Below, in pieces: positions 25,922 through 36,449 of a stretch of DNA of 64,000 nt (positions are counted from its first letter, which is position 1; every line of letters begins with the position of its first letter). A program made the translations under genes and the position numbers. The notes under the pieces are model-generated. The model was not told the origin of the DNA and ran no database searches. It saw only the letters and a program-made list of their open reading frames with translations. The stretch spans positions 17,681-81,680 of the forward strand of contig JAJKFJ010021529.1 of assembly GCA_027382625.1 (NCBI GenBank), in the 5' to 3' direction. This DNA comes from Tetmemena sp. SeJ-2015 (lineage: Eukaryota > Ciliophora > Spirotrichea > Sporadotrichida > Oxytrichidae).

Positions 25922-26357
25922 TTGCATAGAGTGCTTCAAATAAATTACAGGAGCAAAATTATAATTCATGGATTAGTGTCAGTTGTCTTATATAATTATC
26001 GATCGAATATTTTTAATTTAGCTAACTTTTTAATTTAAAATTTTTTACTCTTTTCCGCACTCTTGCGTTCATGCAAGGTCTTCGTTTAGAAAACGAGCTA
26101 GGGATTAGGGCTACTTTAGTGTAATAAAGTTTGGTTTATATCGATTAATAGCTACTGTCATTAAAGTATTTGTTAATTTGAGGTTTTACTAAATTATTAA
26201 TTAAGGATTAGATATTTAATAAACACTCTTGTATAATCAAGCTGTCCTCCCTCAGGCCTCTCTTTAATTATACTTTACCTCAAATATTATAATATCACTC
26301 TTTTTTACTAGAATTTATAAAAGTTGAACTCATTTTTGCATGTGAATATTTTATAGC
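25922..26357. other. Spacer between tandem patatin genes
   Basis: AT-rich with no coding frame. It must hold the 3' end of gene 1 and the promoter of gene 2; no telomere-like repeat is visible. Confidence 0.6.
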
Positions 26358-27475
26358 ATGAAATAAGGATCCATTTATAAGATTTCAGTGGCTGTGCTCA
26401 TTTTCCTGGGCTATCTCACTACCACCACTCAAGCTGTTTGCAGAGCGGCTGCCTTCTCTGGAGGTGGCGCTAAAGGCGCTTACGAGGCTGGAGTCGTCTA
26501 TGGCTTCAACCATAACGACAAACTCACTCCCAACGATTTCTCTTGGGATGTTGTTACTGGAGTGTCCGCAGGAGCCCTTTTAAATTAAAGACTATTATTA
26601 TCCCTCAATTCAGCTGGTATCTCACTTTGGGAACCATCTGAAGGCAAAGCTATGTCTGAGTGGCTTCAGACAACCTGGCTCTCCCTCAACGACTCAGCAG
26701 TCTATGTTAACTGGCCTGGTGGATTTGCTCAGGGACTCACTACCGAGAGTGGAGTCTTCGACAACACCCCTCTCTTGAACTTGGTGACTGGATTCTTCAC
26801 CGAGTTCAAAACACTCAAGAGAAAGACTGTTGTCTCATCGGTCGATGTTAACACTGGAGAGTACGTGATCTTCGATGATTCTCATCCTTACGAGGACTTA
26901 CCCTATCTTACAGTGGCCTCAGCCTCTATTCCCTTCATTTTCCCTCACAGACACTCAATCTATATCTTTTAGAGTATATACACTATGGAGACCACATCTT
27001 GATGGACGGTGGCACAGTTTGGAACATCAACCTAGTCTCTGCTATCGATAAGTGCAAGGAATTGGGTCACGAGGATAGCGACATCATTCTCGACATTATC
27101 ATGTGTGATAGTCCCTCAATTGACCCCACAACCCCTACTAGCAATGCTATCAGCAATTTCCTTCGCTACTACAACATCGATTCCTACTACAGTGGTATCA
27201 ACGATGTTCTTGAGTTCAAAAAGACCCGCCCCAACGTTCAGTACAGATACTTAGTTATGCCTTCTAAGCCTATTGCTGGAGGTCTCGACATGCTCAACTT
27301 CAACCCCTCCAACACTCAGCCAATGATCGAGCTTGGAAAGCAAGATGCCGCCAATGCTATCAACTTGGGACACGGATCTGGCTTTGAACTCTTGGAAAAC
27401 TATGCCAAGTTCCCAGAGGAGACCAAGGATAAACTTTCCTTCAATGAGTACCTTTCACAGCACTACAAACAGTGA
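26358..27475 (+). CDS. Secreted patatin-like phospholipase 2
   Basis: ATG 26358 is followed by a signal peptide (KISVAVLIFLGYLTTTTQA). The oxyanion loop SGGGAKGAYEAG, nucleophile elbow GVSAG (26560-26575) and MDGG (27002-27013) are intact, so the Ser-Asp dyad is complete. Two IESs interrupt it. The body runs unbroken to TGA 27473-27475, about 350 residues after excision. GC content and codon choice (many C-ending codons) are higher than in patatin 1, suggesting a more strongly expressed copy. Neither IES position is shared with patatin 1. Confidence 0.93.
26579..26605 (+). other. IES, pointer CCCT, 27 bp (patatin 2)
   Basis: CCCT is at 26575-26578 and 26602-26605. The insert is a multiple of three with no TGA, so translation alone would tolerate it, but removal gives GALNSAGISLW, aligning with GAINAAAVAVW of patatin 1. 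Confidence 0.8.
26956..26984 (+). other. IES, pointer ACACT, 29 bp (patatin 2)
   Basis: ACACT is at 26951-26955 and 26980-26984. Deletion gives IPFIFPHRHYGDHILMDGG, matching IPFLFPPATFRGHLLMDGG, and removes an otherwise fatal frameshift. Confidence 0.93.
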
Positions 27476-27732
27476 GAGAGTACTACCACCAGTCATCGGA
27501 TGCAAATTTATCGTATCAACCTAATCAAATATTTACTCACTCTGCATTAACAATTTCACCTCTAAATGCTTTCATATTGAATCTCAAACGCAGCTCAGTC
27601 ATTTTGTATAGTATAAGAAAATCTGATTTAGATATCTATTCCTACATCATAGTAATTTACATATATTTTAAGACAACATACAACCCAATTTTTCCTTTTC
27701 ATTTCATATATATTAAGATTGTTCAACTTGAC

Positions 27733-28596
27733 TCAGCAATTTTAGCAACCACTGTCCTACTGAGCTGACCTTCTATCGGGTCTTCCTAGCTTTTTCGTTG
27801 CCTGGCTATTTCTCTCTCTATCTTATTATCGTCTGTTTAGCATTGTCTCATCCATCTATTTCTGCAATTCGTCTTGTCTTTTCAAAGCTAACTCTGCTAG
27901 TTTTACGAATGCTTGCTCTACATTTACATTGTTCTTAGCAGATGCCTCTATAAACATGATATCTCCGTTATCTTGGCTTATTTTATTACTATTTGTATAT
28001 AAAATTCGTAATGATTGATGGCATGCTCTTTTTCCTTACTCATAACTGACTTGGCGTTCTTTGTCAAGGTCAGTTTTATTACCCACCACCATGAAGGGAA
28101 AACTCTCAGGTGAGTTAACCATGCTCTTTCCTAGAAAAGAAGTTTTCCAGCTGCTTATGTTCTCATAGGATTGGGAATTAGTCACGTCGTATACTAACAA
28201 GCAACAGTCAGCTCCTCTGTAAAAGGCAGTTCCTAAACTTTAATATCTTTCCTAGCCAGCAGTGTCCCATATCAATACCAAACATATATTATACCAAAAT
28301 GTTTGGAGATATCTAAAGAGTGACTACTCTGCCGTTCACGTGCACTTCTTTATTTGAAATGTCTGCTCCGATAGTAGGCTTGAAGTTCTCTGTAAACTTG
28401 GAATTCTCAAACATTTGAATAAGCGAAGTCTTCCCCACTCCTGAATCTCCAATTGTTTTATAAATATATCTCAACAACTAAAACGTATAAGTATTTTTGC
28501 AACAACTTTGATAAAGCATTTCTTTTCAGGATGACTGTAGTTTGAACTTGCCCTGGATGCACTTCCGGTGGACTATGCTGAATAATTGCTATTCAT
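27733..28596 (-). CDS. Rab7-like small GTPase
   Basis: Rab7 proteins control late endosome/lysosome traffic. ATG 28596 opens a Ser-rich N terminus (STGSASRASSNYSHPEKK). All nucleotide motifs are present: GDSGVGKTS, effector KPTIGAD, WDTAGQERYQSLG, GNKTDLD and EASAKN. FYRGADCCLLVYDVT and SLGTAFYRGA are Rab7 hallmarks. A 29-nt GT-AG intron at 28478-28506 keeps the frame before the P-loop, and the IES at 28274-28313 restores LQIWDTAG. The C terminus ends ...DSGCQNC before TGA 27733-27735, a plausible geranylgeranylation site. Membrane attachment is inferred from those cysteines. Confidence 0.92.
28274..28313 (-). other. IES, pointer ATATC, 40 bp (Rab7-like)
   Basis: ATATC is at 28269-28273 and 28309-28313. 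Deletion rebuilds VVTLQIWDTAGQE, the switch II motif, which is split by the insert. Confidence 0.92.
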
Positions 28597-28754
28597 TTTG
28601 ATTATTATTGTTTTTTATCAAAATTATTTCACAAATTAAGTTAATTTATTCACACCTGACTAATTAATTCATAAACACTATTGAGATAATCTTGTAACTT
28701 CTATTCCCTAGATCATTAGAGAACTTAAAAAGCTAAAACTGAAGTTTTCAGGTT

Positions 28755-30437
28755 TCATAAGTGACTCCCATGAACACCCCATAAAATCTATTTAAAGCTA
28801 AATTCTTAGTGAATTTAAGGGTAAATATTAAATGTTAGTATAACTGCAGCAAGTACAAATACAACTAAAAGAGAGCACATCTCCATAGTTTGCACGATTC
28901 TAGAGTTGAAGTGAGACATGTCCATCATCATTAGTGCTTCCATTATCAAAAGCTTGTGGTTCCAAGGAATAGGAGTCTACACAAATTTCACAAAGTAATG
29001 CCCTCAATAAAATAAATAAATGCTTTCATTACTTAAAATATAAACTCCATTAGAACATTTGTCCTTGCAGAAGTAGGACCACTACTTTCGAATGATGCAA
29101 AATTAAAATGAATTTATGATAGCAGCAGTCTCACCAGTTATTGTATTTATTATTCTAAAGTCATATCTTTCATGCTTTTCCCAAGGGAACATTCCAAACA
29201 CAGAAACCATATTCAATGCTGGAAACTGAAGCTTATAAATGTACCTCTCCCTATAATCGTAGAGCCTTAGTTTCACATTTTTGCAAAAGCATAGGCACTC
29301 TAAACTTGAAAATTATTCTACCTTTCCTAAATATCCAGTTGCAACATCAAACACAGCTGTGACAGGCTTTCTTCTATTACAAGGGCACATCCATCTAAAA
29401 TCATTAAAATTGTTCTCATTTATTTAAAAGTACGAATGCTTTTTGTGAGATGCTTCTTGCGATTACTTGACTTGCCAACTGTCCTATAAGATCTACAGTG
29501 ACTACAGCAAAAGAATTTGATGCAGTCAGGAGAAGTCTGTTTAAATTTTAAGAGTCTAAGTCCCTTGGTCACTTCATTTTCATCCCATTCATAAAGTTTG
29601 AATACGTTATCCTCTGGAATCAAACTACAAGTCATTCGCTCTACATAGTTTGCCTTGTTTTTAAGCACAAAAGTGTCGTTGTATAGAAGCTACTCCATTT
29701 GATTATTTGCTCTCTCAAATTTGAAGAGTGAAGGATCCAGAGGATAATTGCTTATTTCTTCTTTATTCTGGTTTATTGCCTTGATTACTTGGTAATTAGT
29801 CTCAGCATATTATCGAGGAGATTTCAAAAATAATTTTAAGAAGGAGGAAGTTTTTCTGGTCTGTTGTTGTCTATCTTGTCTAAACTGTAAGGTGGAAGTT
29901 TGACTTATTCATCTTCAAAATAAACTTTAGGCTGAAGTGGGAGTTTCGGAGGCTCTAATCTCGATCTTGAAAGATCATCATTGAAATTCAGGTCATCCCT
30001 CATAGTTTTAGGTTGCTTCTTTGGAAGTTGTTTCTTGATTGGGTTCATTTGAATGTTATTAGAGAGGCCACTGTACTTTAGATTTGTAAGAAAAGCATTC
30101 ACTGCTGGGGCATCGAGCTGTGTTGTGGTTTGATAACCTGCCAAGTTATCAATAGTTGTATCTACTTGTTCATAGCTGCCATGAAGGTTCTTCAGAAACT
30201 AATCAGTTGGGTTTTCAGCTTCAGTATCCTTCCTAATAAAGAGGAACATATATATTTTAAAATATCCAATCTGTTGTCAGGACTTTCTTAAGTCTATCTT
30301 AGCTTATTCTTTTCCCAACCATTGCTTAATACAAAATTTGATCTCTCCTGAGTGGAATCATAAACCTGTTATCTTCTACTCGCTTCTCTCTCAAATATAC
30401 TTTCATCTCCGCTTTCTTGTCCAGGAATATTAAACAT
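28755..30437 (-). CDS. Phospholipid scramblase family protein
   Basis: Scramblases move phospholipids between membrane leaflets in response to Ca2+. From ATG 30437 a Pro/Gln/Asn-rich cytosolic leader of about 190 residues precedes the scramblase barrel. Visible barrel features are FVLKNKANYVERMTCSLIPE, FKLYEWDE, the Cys-rich CIKFFCCSHCR, RWMCPCNRRKPVTAVFD, GYLGKVE, CLCFCKNVKLRLYD and WEKHERYDFRIIN. A hydrophobic C-terminal segment (LLVVFVLAAVILT, near 28830) would be the membrane anchor. Two IESs are resolved. A one-base break at the TTTT run near 29417 separates SIRTF from the next segment, and the C-terminal third (29100-28980) holds an unresolved AT-rich insert. The exact stop is the least certain part. 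Confidence 0.8.
29820..29848 (-). other. IES, pointer GAGGA, 29 bp (scramblase)
   Basis: GAGGA is at 29815-29819 and 29844-29848. Deletion joins RPEKLPRQYAE to TNYQVIKAINQ and removes an in-frame TGA. Confidence 0.85.
30230..30267 (-). other. IES, pointer TATCC, 38 bp (scramblase)
   Basis: TATCC is at 30225-30229 and 30263-30267. Deletion joins SPDNRLD to TEAENPTDQFLKN in frame. Confidence 0.85.
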
Positions 30438-31120
30438 TGCATTTTAAATTCCTCTTCCTCCCATCACATCCTAATTATGATTATTTCCTTCTGTGATTGT
30501 TTAAAGTTCATCAACTATGCAAAAGATTATAAAAAACAATGGAGATATTTTATTTAAAAATGCTCCTTTAGTTCATTCCACTTAATGATCTCTAGCCAAG
30601 AGTGCCAACAACATTATACAAATTTAAAAATGCATTCAGGAAAATATCCAAATAAGTAATAAAGGTTAAAAGGTTGAGCGTATCATAATTTCAAAAAGCA
30701 TTTAAATTTTAATTTTAAATGCCTTTTGCCATTAATTCGTCTTAGAAATAGCTATTAATTTACTCCAATAGTAATATTTGAAGATTATTTTCTGGATTCA
30801 GTTTATTCAGGACCATTTTGGGCTTTTAGATATTAAAATTCACTCTGTTACTAAGACTACCTTCCTTAGCTGAGGTGGACTGAATTTTAAGCATGGAGTT
30901 GCTTCTATTAGTGGCTTGAAGTTGATGATTGTTGAGCAGAGTTTCTGAACCTGTTTTCTTACATCATTTTAAGTATGATAAATTTAAGTTTAAATTGAAA
31001 ATATTAAAGCAAGATTACGATAATTTCAGAATAGAGATAATTATTAAAAAAGTTATTGTTAACATATGAGGTCCAAATGACTAAAATATTTGCATTATCA
31101 AACTCTAAAGTGTCTAGATA

Positions 31121-32782
31121 TCACTGAGGGAGATTTCCCTTTCCAGTGTAGGTGAAGCCTTCCCACATGCCGCCTTTGAGAGAATCGACTAAGGATTCTG
31201 GAGAGCTCTTTAATGGCTGTTTGGTGAAGGTGTCATCGATGTATCTGACATCTGTCTGAGATTGAAGTCTTGGCTTGAAGGGTGGCTTGATCTCCTTTCT
31301 TAGAATCATTTCCCAATCAACTCCAGCGAACCAAGGGTGGGCCATAATCTCTTGTCCATCAGAAGGGCCACCTCCTAGTCTCGAGTTAGGATCTGCCACG
31401 AAAAGTCTGCGAAGCAAGTCCTGACACTGGGGAGAAATGGTGTCAGGAATTGCTACCTTGCAGTTTCTGATGTTGTCAAAAAGAAGGTCTCTGTTTCCTT
31501 CTGTGAGAGTGAAAGGAGGCTGGCCGGTAAGCATCTCATAGATAATGCATCCAACACTCCACCAATCAACTGCTCTTCCATGTCCCTTTCTATCAACGAT
31601 TTCGGGAGCAAGATATTCTGGTGTACCGCAAAGAGTCTTTGCATCTTAGTTAGTCCTGATGTTTTCCTTAGAAAGGCCGAAATCAGTCAACTTAGCGTAT
31701 CCATCCTTGTCGATCAAGACATTTTCTGGCTTCAGACTATATAACAAGTTAATTTAATTTTCTGTTTGGATTTGTTTATTAGTTAGATTTCTGTATTATT
31801 GATTATATAAGTGCTAAAAGTGCGGCTTCTTACTCTCTATAAACTATAAAGTGCTTGTGCAAATGATCGATGGCCAAGATTATATTTTAAAAATTGTCTT
31901 TAATGTGTAATGTGATTATTTGTGTGCAATAGAATTTGGTACTATAAATATGTTAACAAGAATGTGAGCAATGAATCCTACATCTTTTCGTCGAAGTTGC
32001 CTATTCTTGAAAGATGGAAGAAGAGTTCTCCTCCTGGACAGAATTCAAGAACGAAGTACAGCTTGTTCTTAGTCTGGAAAGCGAATGCCAATTCAATGAT
32101 AAAGGGATGTTGAACATTTTCCTACAAAAATAAGTAAGGTAACTCATGAGTTAATGCAAAGAGAGCTGCTTACCAAAATAGATCTCTCGGCAATAGTGTG
32201 CTCAACTTAGTTCTTTTTAGTTGGGGGGGGAATTATTGACTTCATGCTATAAGACCTTATATGGAATTTAACAAATTTCCTTAATCAACGGTTTTATAAC
32301 TTTCATCTTTATCAAGATTTATAGATAATTTATCAACAAAAAGTTGTGCAACATTTTATTTTAATGTTTTGGCTTTTTCAGCTGTCTTATTTTTATAATT
32401 TTGAGTTAATGTTTTTAAATTAAATCTATTTAATGTTAGCACACTTTAATTGGTAATAATTAATTTGGAAGAATATCCCATATTTTCTTTTTGATGAGAT
32501 GCTTCTTGTTGAGGGTCTTAATAGCATACACCTGCTGATCATCCTTTTTCTTGCTCAAGATTAAAATAACTTTATTAAATTGTTAAGATGACCTTTCCAT
32601 ATGATCCGGTACCAATAACCTTGATTAGCTCGAAATCATCGATGGAGAGGGAACTGTCTTGCAGCTATACAATTATTAATCTCTATTAATGACTAGGTGG
32701 AACAAATTCGTAAAATCATTTATATAATTGCTTGGATGCTTACATTGAGATCTGAGAGGGAGGTAAGGCCTTAAGATTCCAT
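31121..32782 (-). CDS. AGC protein kinase (AKT/SGK/S6K-like)
   Basis: This Ser/Thr kinase has every catalytic element: [17 protein letters not shown], the hinge [22 protein letters not shown], the T-loop [19 protein letters not shown] and RLGGG. An AGC-type tail ends in a hydrophobic motif (MWEGFTYTG), so T-loop and tail phosphorylation are likely controls. There is no PH domain; the protein is about 390 residues. The start is ATG 32782. Four GT-AG introns (32665-32743, 32122-32173, 31942-31981, 31737-31833) and three IESs are resolved, and after both are removed the kinase reads without a break to TGA 31121-31123. It is the best example here of IESs and introns interleaved in one gene. Confidence 0.95.
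31884..31919 (-). other. IES, pointer GATTAT, 36 bp (AGC kinase)
   Basis: GATTAT is at 31878-31883 and 31914-31919. Deletion gives [18 protein letters not shown], the helix before the catalytic loop. Confidence 0.92.
32219..32492 (-). other. IES, pointer TTCTTTTT, 274 bp (AGC kinase)
   Basis: TTCTTTTT is at 32211-32218 and 32485-32492. Deletion joins KKHLIKKN to [12 protein letters not shown], a conserved kinase helix. It is the longest resolved IES and contains a run of eight G at 32223-32230. Confidence 0.9.
32562..32589 (-). other. IES, pointer AAGAT, 28 bp (AGC kinase)
   Basis: AAGAT is at 32557-32561 and 32585-32589. Deletion restores [14 protein letters not shown] directly after the glycine loop. 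Confidence 0.92.
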
Positions 32783-32980
32783 TTATTAAAATAATTATCA
32801 CTGAATAGATACACACCTCAACTATCAAACTAATCACCAGTCAAATCACAAACCTATAAAAAGTTTGCAAACTGGATATTTCTATTTCTCAAATTGAAAA
32901 CTAGATTCTAGTACCTAAAATAAAATGAATCTAAGATATTATTGTAGGCATCAATTTATATGTAAAATAAATTTAATAAA

Positions 32981-35900
32981 ATGAAATTAGAAAGAAGAGA
33001 TGCAACTCCACCCTCTGCTTTGAGGGACTTGCTCAGTTAAGATATCTAGAATAAGTATAGACAAGAGAATGGAATCAGAGATCAAATTAATATGCCTCAT
33101 AATTTTTATTTGCCTAAAATTAATCCTGACTCAGATATCGGAAGAGAACTAATTTACAAGCTTAAGTTGTCCTCATTTATATAATATTCTTTCTTAAGTA
33201 TCTTGTCCTTAGGATTAACTTAAAATCCTATTATCTAGAGTATTCATAAAATATGCTCTGCAATTAAGCATGAAACTAAAAGCAGCAATTATGATTCTTA
33301 TAATCCATCTCACGATTCACATAATAGAGGAAGAGACCTTATTCTAGATTCTTGGGTTTTAAAAGAAGAAATTTAAAAGCCAGCTGAAATGATGGCATCT
33401 TCAAAGGGCTTTGACTTTAACTCGCAACCGATTTGCTTCACTGTAGGTAGGCGATAAGATCTAGAGCACAGCTTGTGTAATTTGGAATTTCCAAAGACCC
33501 TTACCTTGTTCTTATACTAAATTGATGTGGGCAAAGCCTTTTGCTTTCCAGATAGAATTGCAAAGGAAGAAGCTAGAAATCTTATTTTACCTAGAGACTA
33601 TGACAGCATGTTAGTCATACTTAAAGATAAAGTTTATGATAGTGCAAATTCTAAGAATCAAGTCTATAGCCGCAACTATCTTATTTATGATGGTGCCATA
33701 AAATATTTATTATGCTAATTAATTTCTGCCAGAGTTAATCCCACTTACAAGATTACTTTTAAAGTCTTGAATAAAGCCCCTATGCCATTTTAAATGGCCA
33801 GGAATGAAATAAAAATCTGTGAAGAGTGCAAGAAGCAGGCTACTATATTCTGTAAGAACGAAGACCTTTTCTTTTGCTTTTAATGCGATTACAACTGGCA
33901 TAATCTATAAAGCGAAAGTCCACTTGGAGGTAATGCCTATACTGAGGATTTCACTAAAACGGCAAATAGAGAGAGTAAATTCTCAGAGCATATTCGATAT
34001 GACTTGATTGAATTGGAGTCTCTGGCAGATAATGTTTAAAAAGACTATGGAAGTTGCAGCCTCCATAAAAAGAGGGCCTATGAATTCTTCTGTTAAAACT
34101 GTAGAGAGGCTATGTGCGCTCTTTGCATAGTAGACTTGCAGGAAAGACATTCCCCGAAGGAAGAACATAACATAGTGGAGCTCAGTTATGCTTATGATTA
34201 AGCTATGAGGGTCTTAAAAAGAAGAAACAACGATGTTGAGAATAAGTACTTTACAATAAGGGAATAGATGCAACAAGTTATTGAGAGCATGAAATAACTT
34301 AAAATAAACTCAGATGAGGTTGAAGAGAGACTCTATGCATTATTAAATGAAACACTAGCACTCTTAAAGCTCAAATTCGAAGAAAAATCTAACATCTTAA
34401 AAAATGACTTCTCGGAATTACAACGGCAAGAGCAAGAATTGAAGTATATCGAGGAATTTATGAGTCATTAGGCACACGAATGTGATCCAGTTTCATTCCT
34501 GCAGATATTTGATTCATTTCAGAAGCATCAGCAAAGCATATCGAGATAGAAAATAAGATTGACTGAGATACCAATTGATTTGAAGCTTGAAGGGAAACCA
34601 GTAATAGTAACCTCTAGTACAGTTGTTTCAAAAGAGCAAATGGCACAGTTTTCTTAAATTCAAGCCAATGACCTAAAATCTAATCTACTTGGCTGAGCTA
34701 AACTCTCTATTGCAAAGCATTTGTAAGTTTTTATCTTGATTTTATATTTTTATAGAGCTCCAAATTCCGCATCCAGCAATAAAACAGCATTCAAAGAAGA
34801 CACTTTTGAGAAATCTCATATGTCAATTAGAAAAACAGAGGTCTTTGCATAACCAATTTCTGGATTATCAAAAAAACAAAAAAGGAAGCAACTAAAAGAA
34901 AAGATAGATACACTCTATAATAGACTCTACGATTAATTAAATCCTCATGGCTCGCAGCTTAACAAAAAGGGTGTTCGAAGAAACGATTAAGAGCTCATAA
35001 TGCAGAAGTCTATCTTCGGATATTTTGTTAAACAGTATCCACAGACAATTTCAAATGATTCAGACTCTAGATTCATTTCAAAGATTTTCAAAGGCTCAAC
35101 TATTCTCTCAAACTTGAATAAGTCTCTTCTTTACTTTAACTTACCTCCTGATCCTATCCTCAAAGACAGATCACTTCCTTAGCAACTTTTTCCACCTTAG
35201 GGATCTGACTGAAAGCTTCCTTTGATTTCTCAAGTAGTAGACTTCTTCGAGAGGAAGAAGGCGATGTTGATGCCTAACTTAATTTTAATGCAGGTTGAAC
35301 TAAGAGGGTAAAAGATAGTGGTAGGTGGCTATTCCTCTCATGGGTGGGTGAGAGATTCTCAAGTAACTTAAATAGTTAATGGGATGGACCTAACCATGCG
35401 AATAGGAGGCGACGAGAGTTGCTTCCTTTTTAACTTGGGCTCAAATTTGAGATTTGATGCTACCAGAGTGAAAGAGAGAACCGGAGACCTCGGAATCTAC
35501 ACCTCAACTTTTTCTAGCTAGGAAGATGGAGCTTTTGATTCGGATCAAGATGGAACAGATGAGGCAGGCTCAGATGGAAATGAACAGATATTCAAAAAGC
35601 TTAGGAATAAGAGACCTAAACCTGATTAACTCGTACTTAAGTTTGGAGAAACGGATATCATAATTGCTGTAAGAATACTTATGAGTTTTATAAATTTAGG
35701 ATGATTTCAAATCAGTTATAAGTAATATTCCTTCTATTTAATTTTAAATTAGCATAAATTGTTTAATTATTTTCTTAAAATCTTTTGATAGAGCATGAAG
35801 GATCTTAGAGAATTAAAATCCTTTTTAATTAAATTTAAACTTCTCTCATTTTTATTTGAATAATTTTTTTTTATAAATTACTTTATATTTTAATGATATT

Positions 35901-36026
35901 GATGGTCATTATTTCTCACTGAATGGAGACTTCACACACAAGTCTAAAGCAGATTCCATCATTCCTACCATCTCTGAGTTTTCACCAAGTTTTGTAGAAA
36001 TTTGGACATTCCCAACTGCTAAATGA
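32981..36026 (+). CDS. Tandem B-box, coiled-coil, TLDc domain protein
   Basis: ATG 32981 begins a 250-residue region without a known domain. Two B-box zinc fingers follow: CEECKKQATIFCKNEDLFFC (33820-33890) and CSLHKKRAYEFFCQNCREAMC (34055-34130). A coiled coil then runs to about 34450. After a 33-nt intron (34723-34755), the C-terminal third is a TLDc domain: LILMQVELRGQKIVVGGY, GDESCFLFNLGS and, across the 241-bp IES, FGETDIDGHYFSLNGDF, ending KADSIIPTISEF ... before TGA 36024-36026. TLDc proteins protect against oxidative stress or bind the V-ATPase; B-boxes suggest a TRIM-like scaffold, but no RING is visible. An in-frame TGA at 34694-34696 is not explained. The combination of domains is unusual. 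Confidence 0.88.
35180..35221 (+). other. IES, pointer CTTCCT, 42 bp (B-box/TLDc gene)
   Basis: CTTCCT is at 35174-35179 and 35216-35221. Deletion removes an in-frame TGA and joins LKDRSLP to LISQVVDFFERKK. Confidence 0.88.
35659..35899 (+). other. IES, pointer GATAT, 241 bp (B-box/TLDc gene)
   Basis: GATAT is at 35654-35658 and 35895-35899. Deletion yields FGETDIDGHYFSLNGDF, the conserved C-terminal strand pair of TLDc. The insert is strongly AT-rich and noncoding. Confidence 0.9.
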
Positions 36027-36449
36027 TTCGCAAAGATAGATCAAGTTTAAAGTGAAACTAAAATTTTGCTGGCGCAGGATTAACTGCCCAACTTTATAAA
36101 ATTTGAAACATTTAATTCACCAATCAATTCATGAATTTTAAACTCATTTCAAATTTTGATTAGTGGAATCGATTGAAGAGAGAGAAAGTGATTGATTCAT
36201 GATTAAGAATATGAATTGAAATGATAAACTTAGATAAATATGCTAATTTCAGGATAATATCTTCATTCATTTCATCTTCATTAAAAATAAAATTGCATAC
36301 TATAAATAATTTCTTTGATGTGTATATTCTATGCATTATCTTGAATAAGTATAATTTTATTCTCTTGGGCAATGCAAAATTCGTAGGGGTTTACTAACCA
36401 TAAAATTGCGAAGACATTCATTCAATATCTAATAGAGGAATCCATTCAT

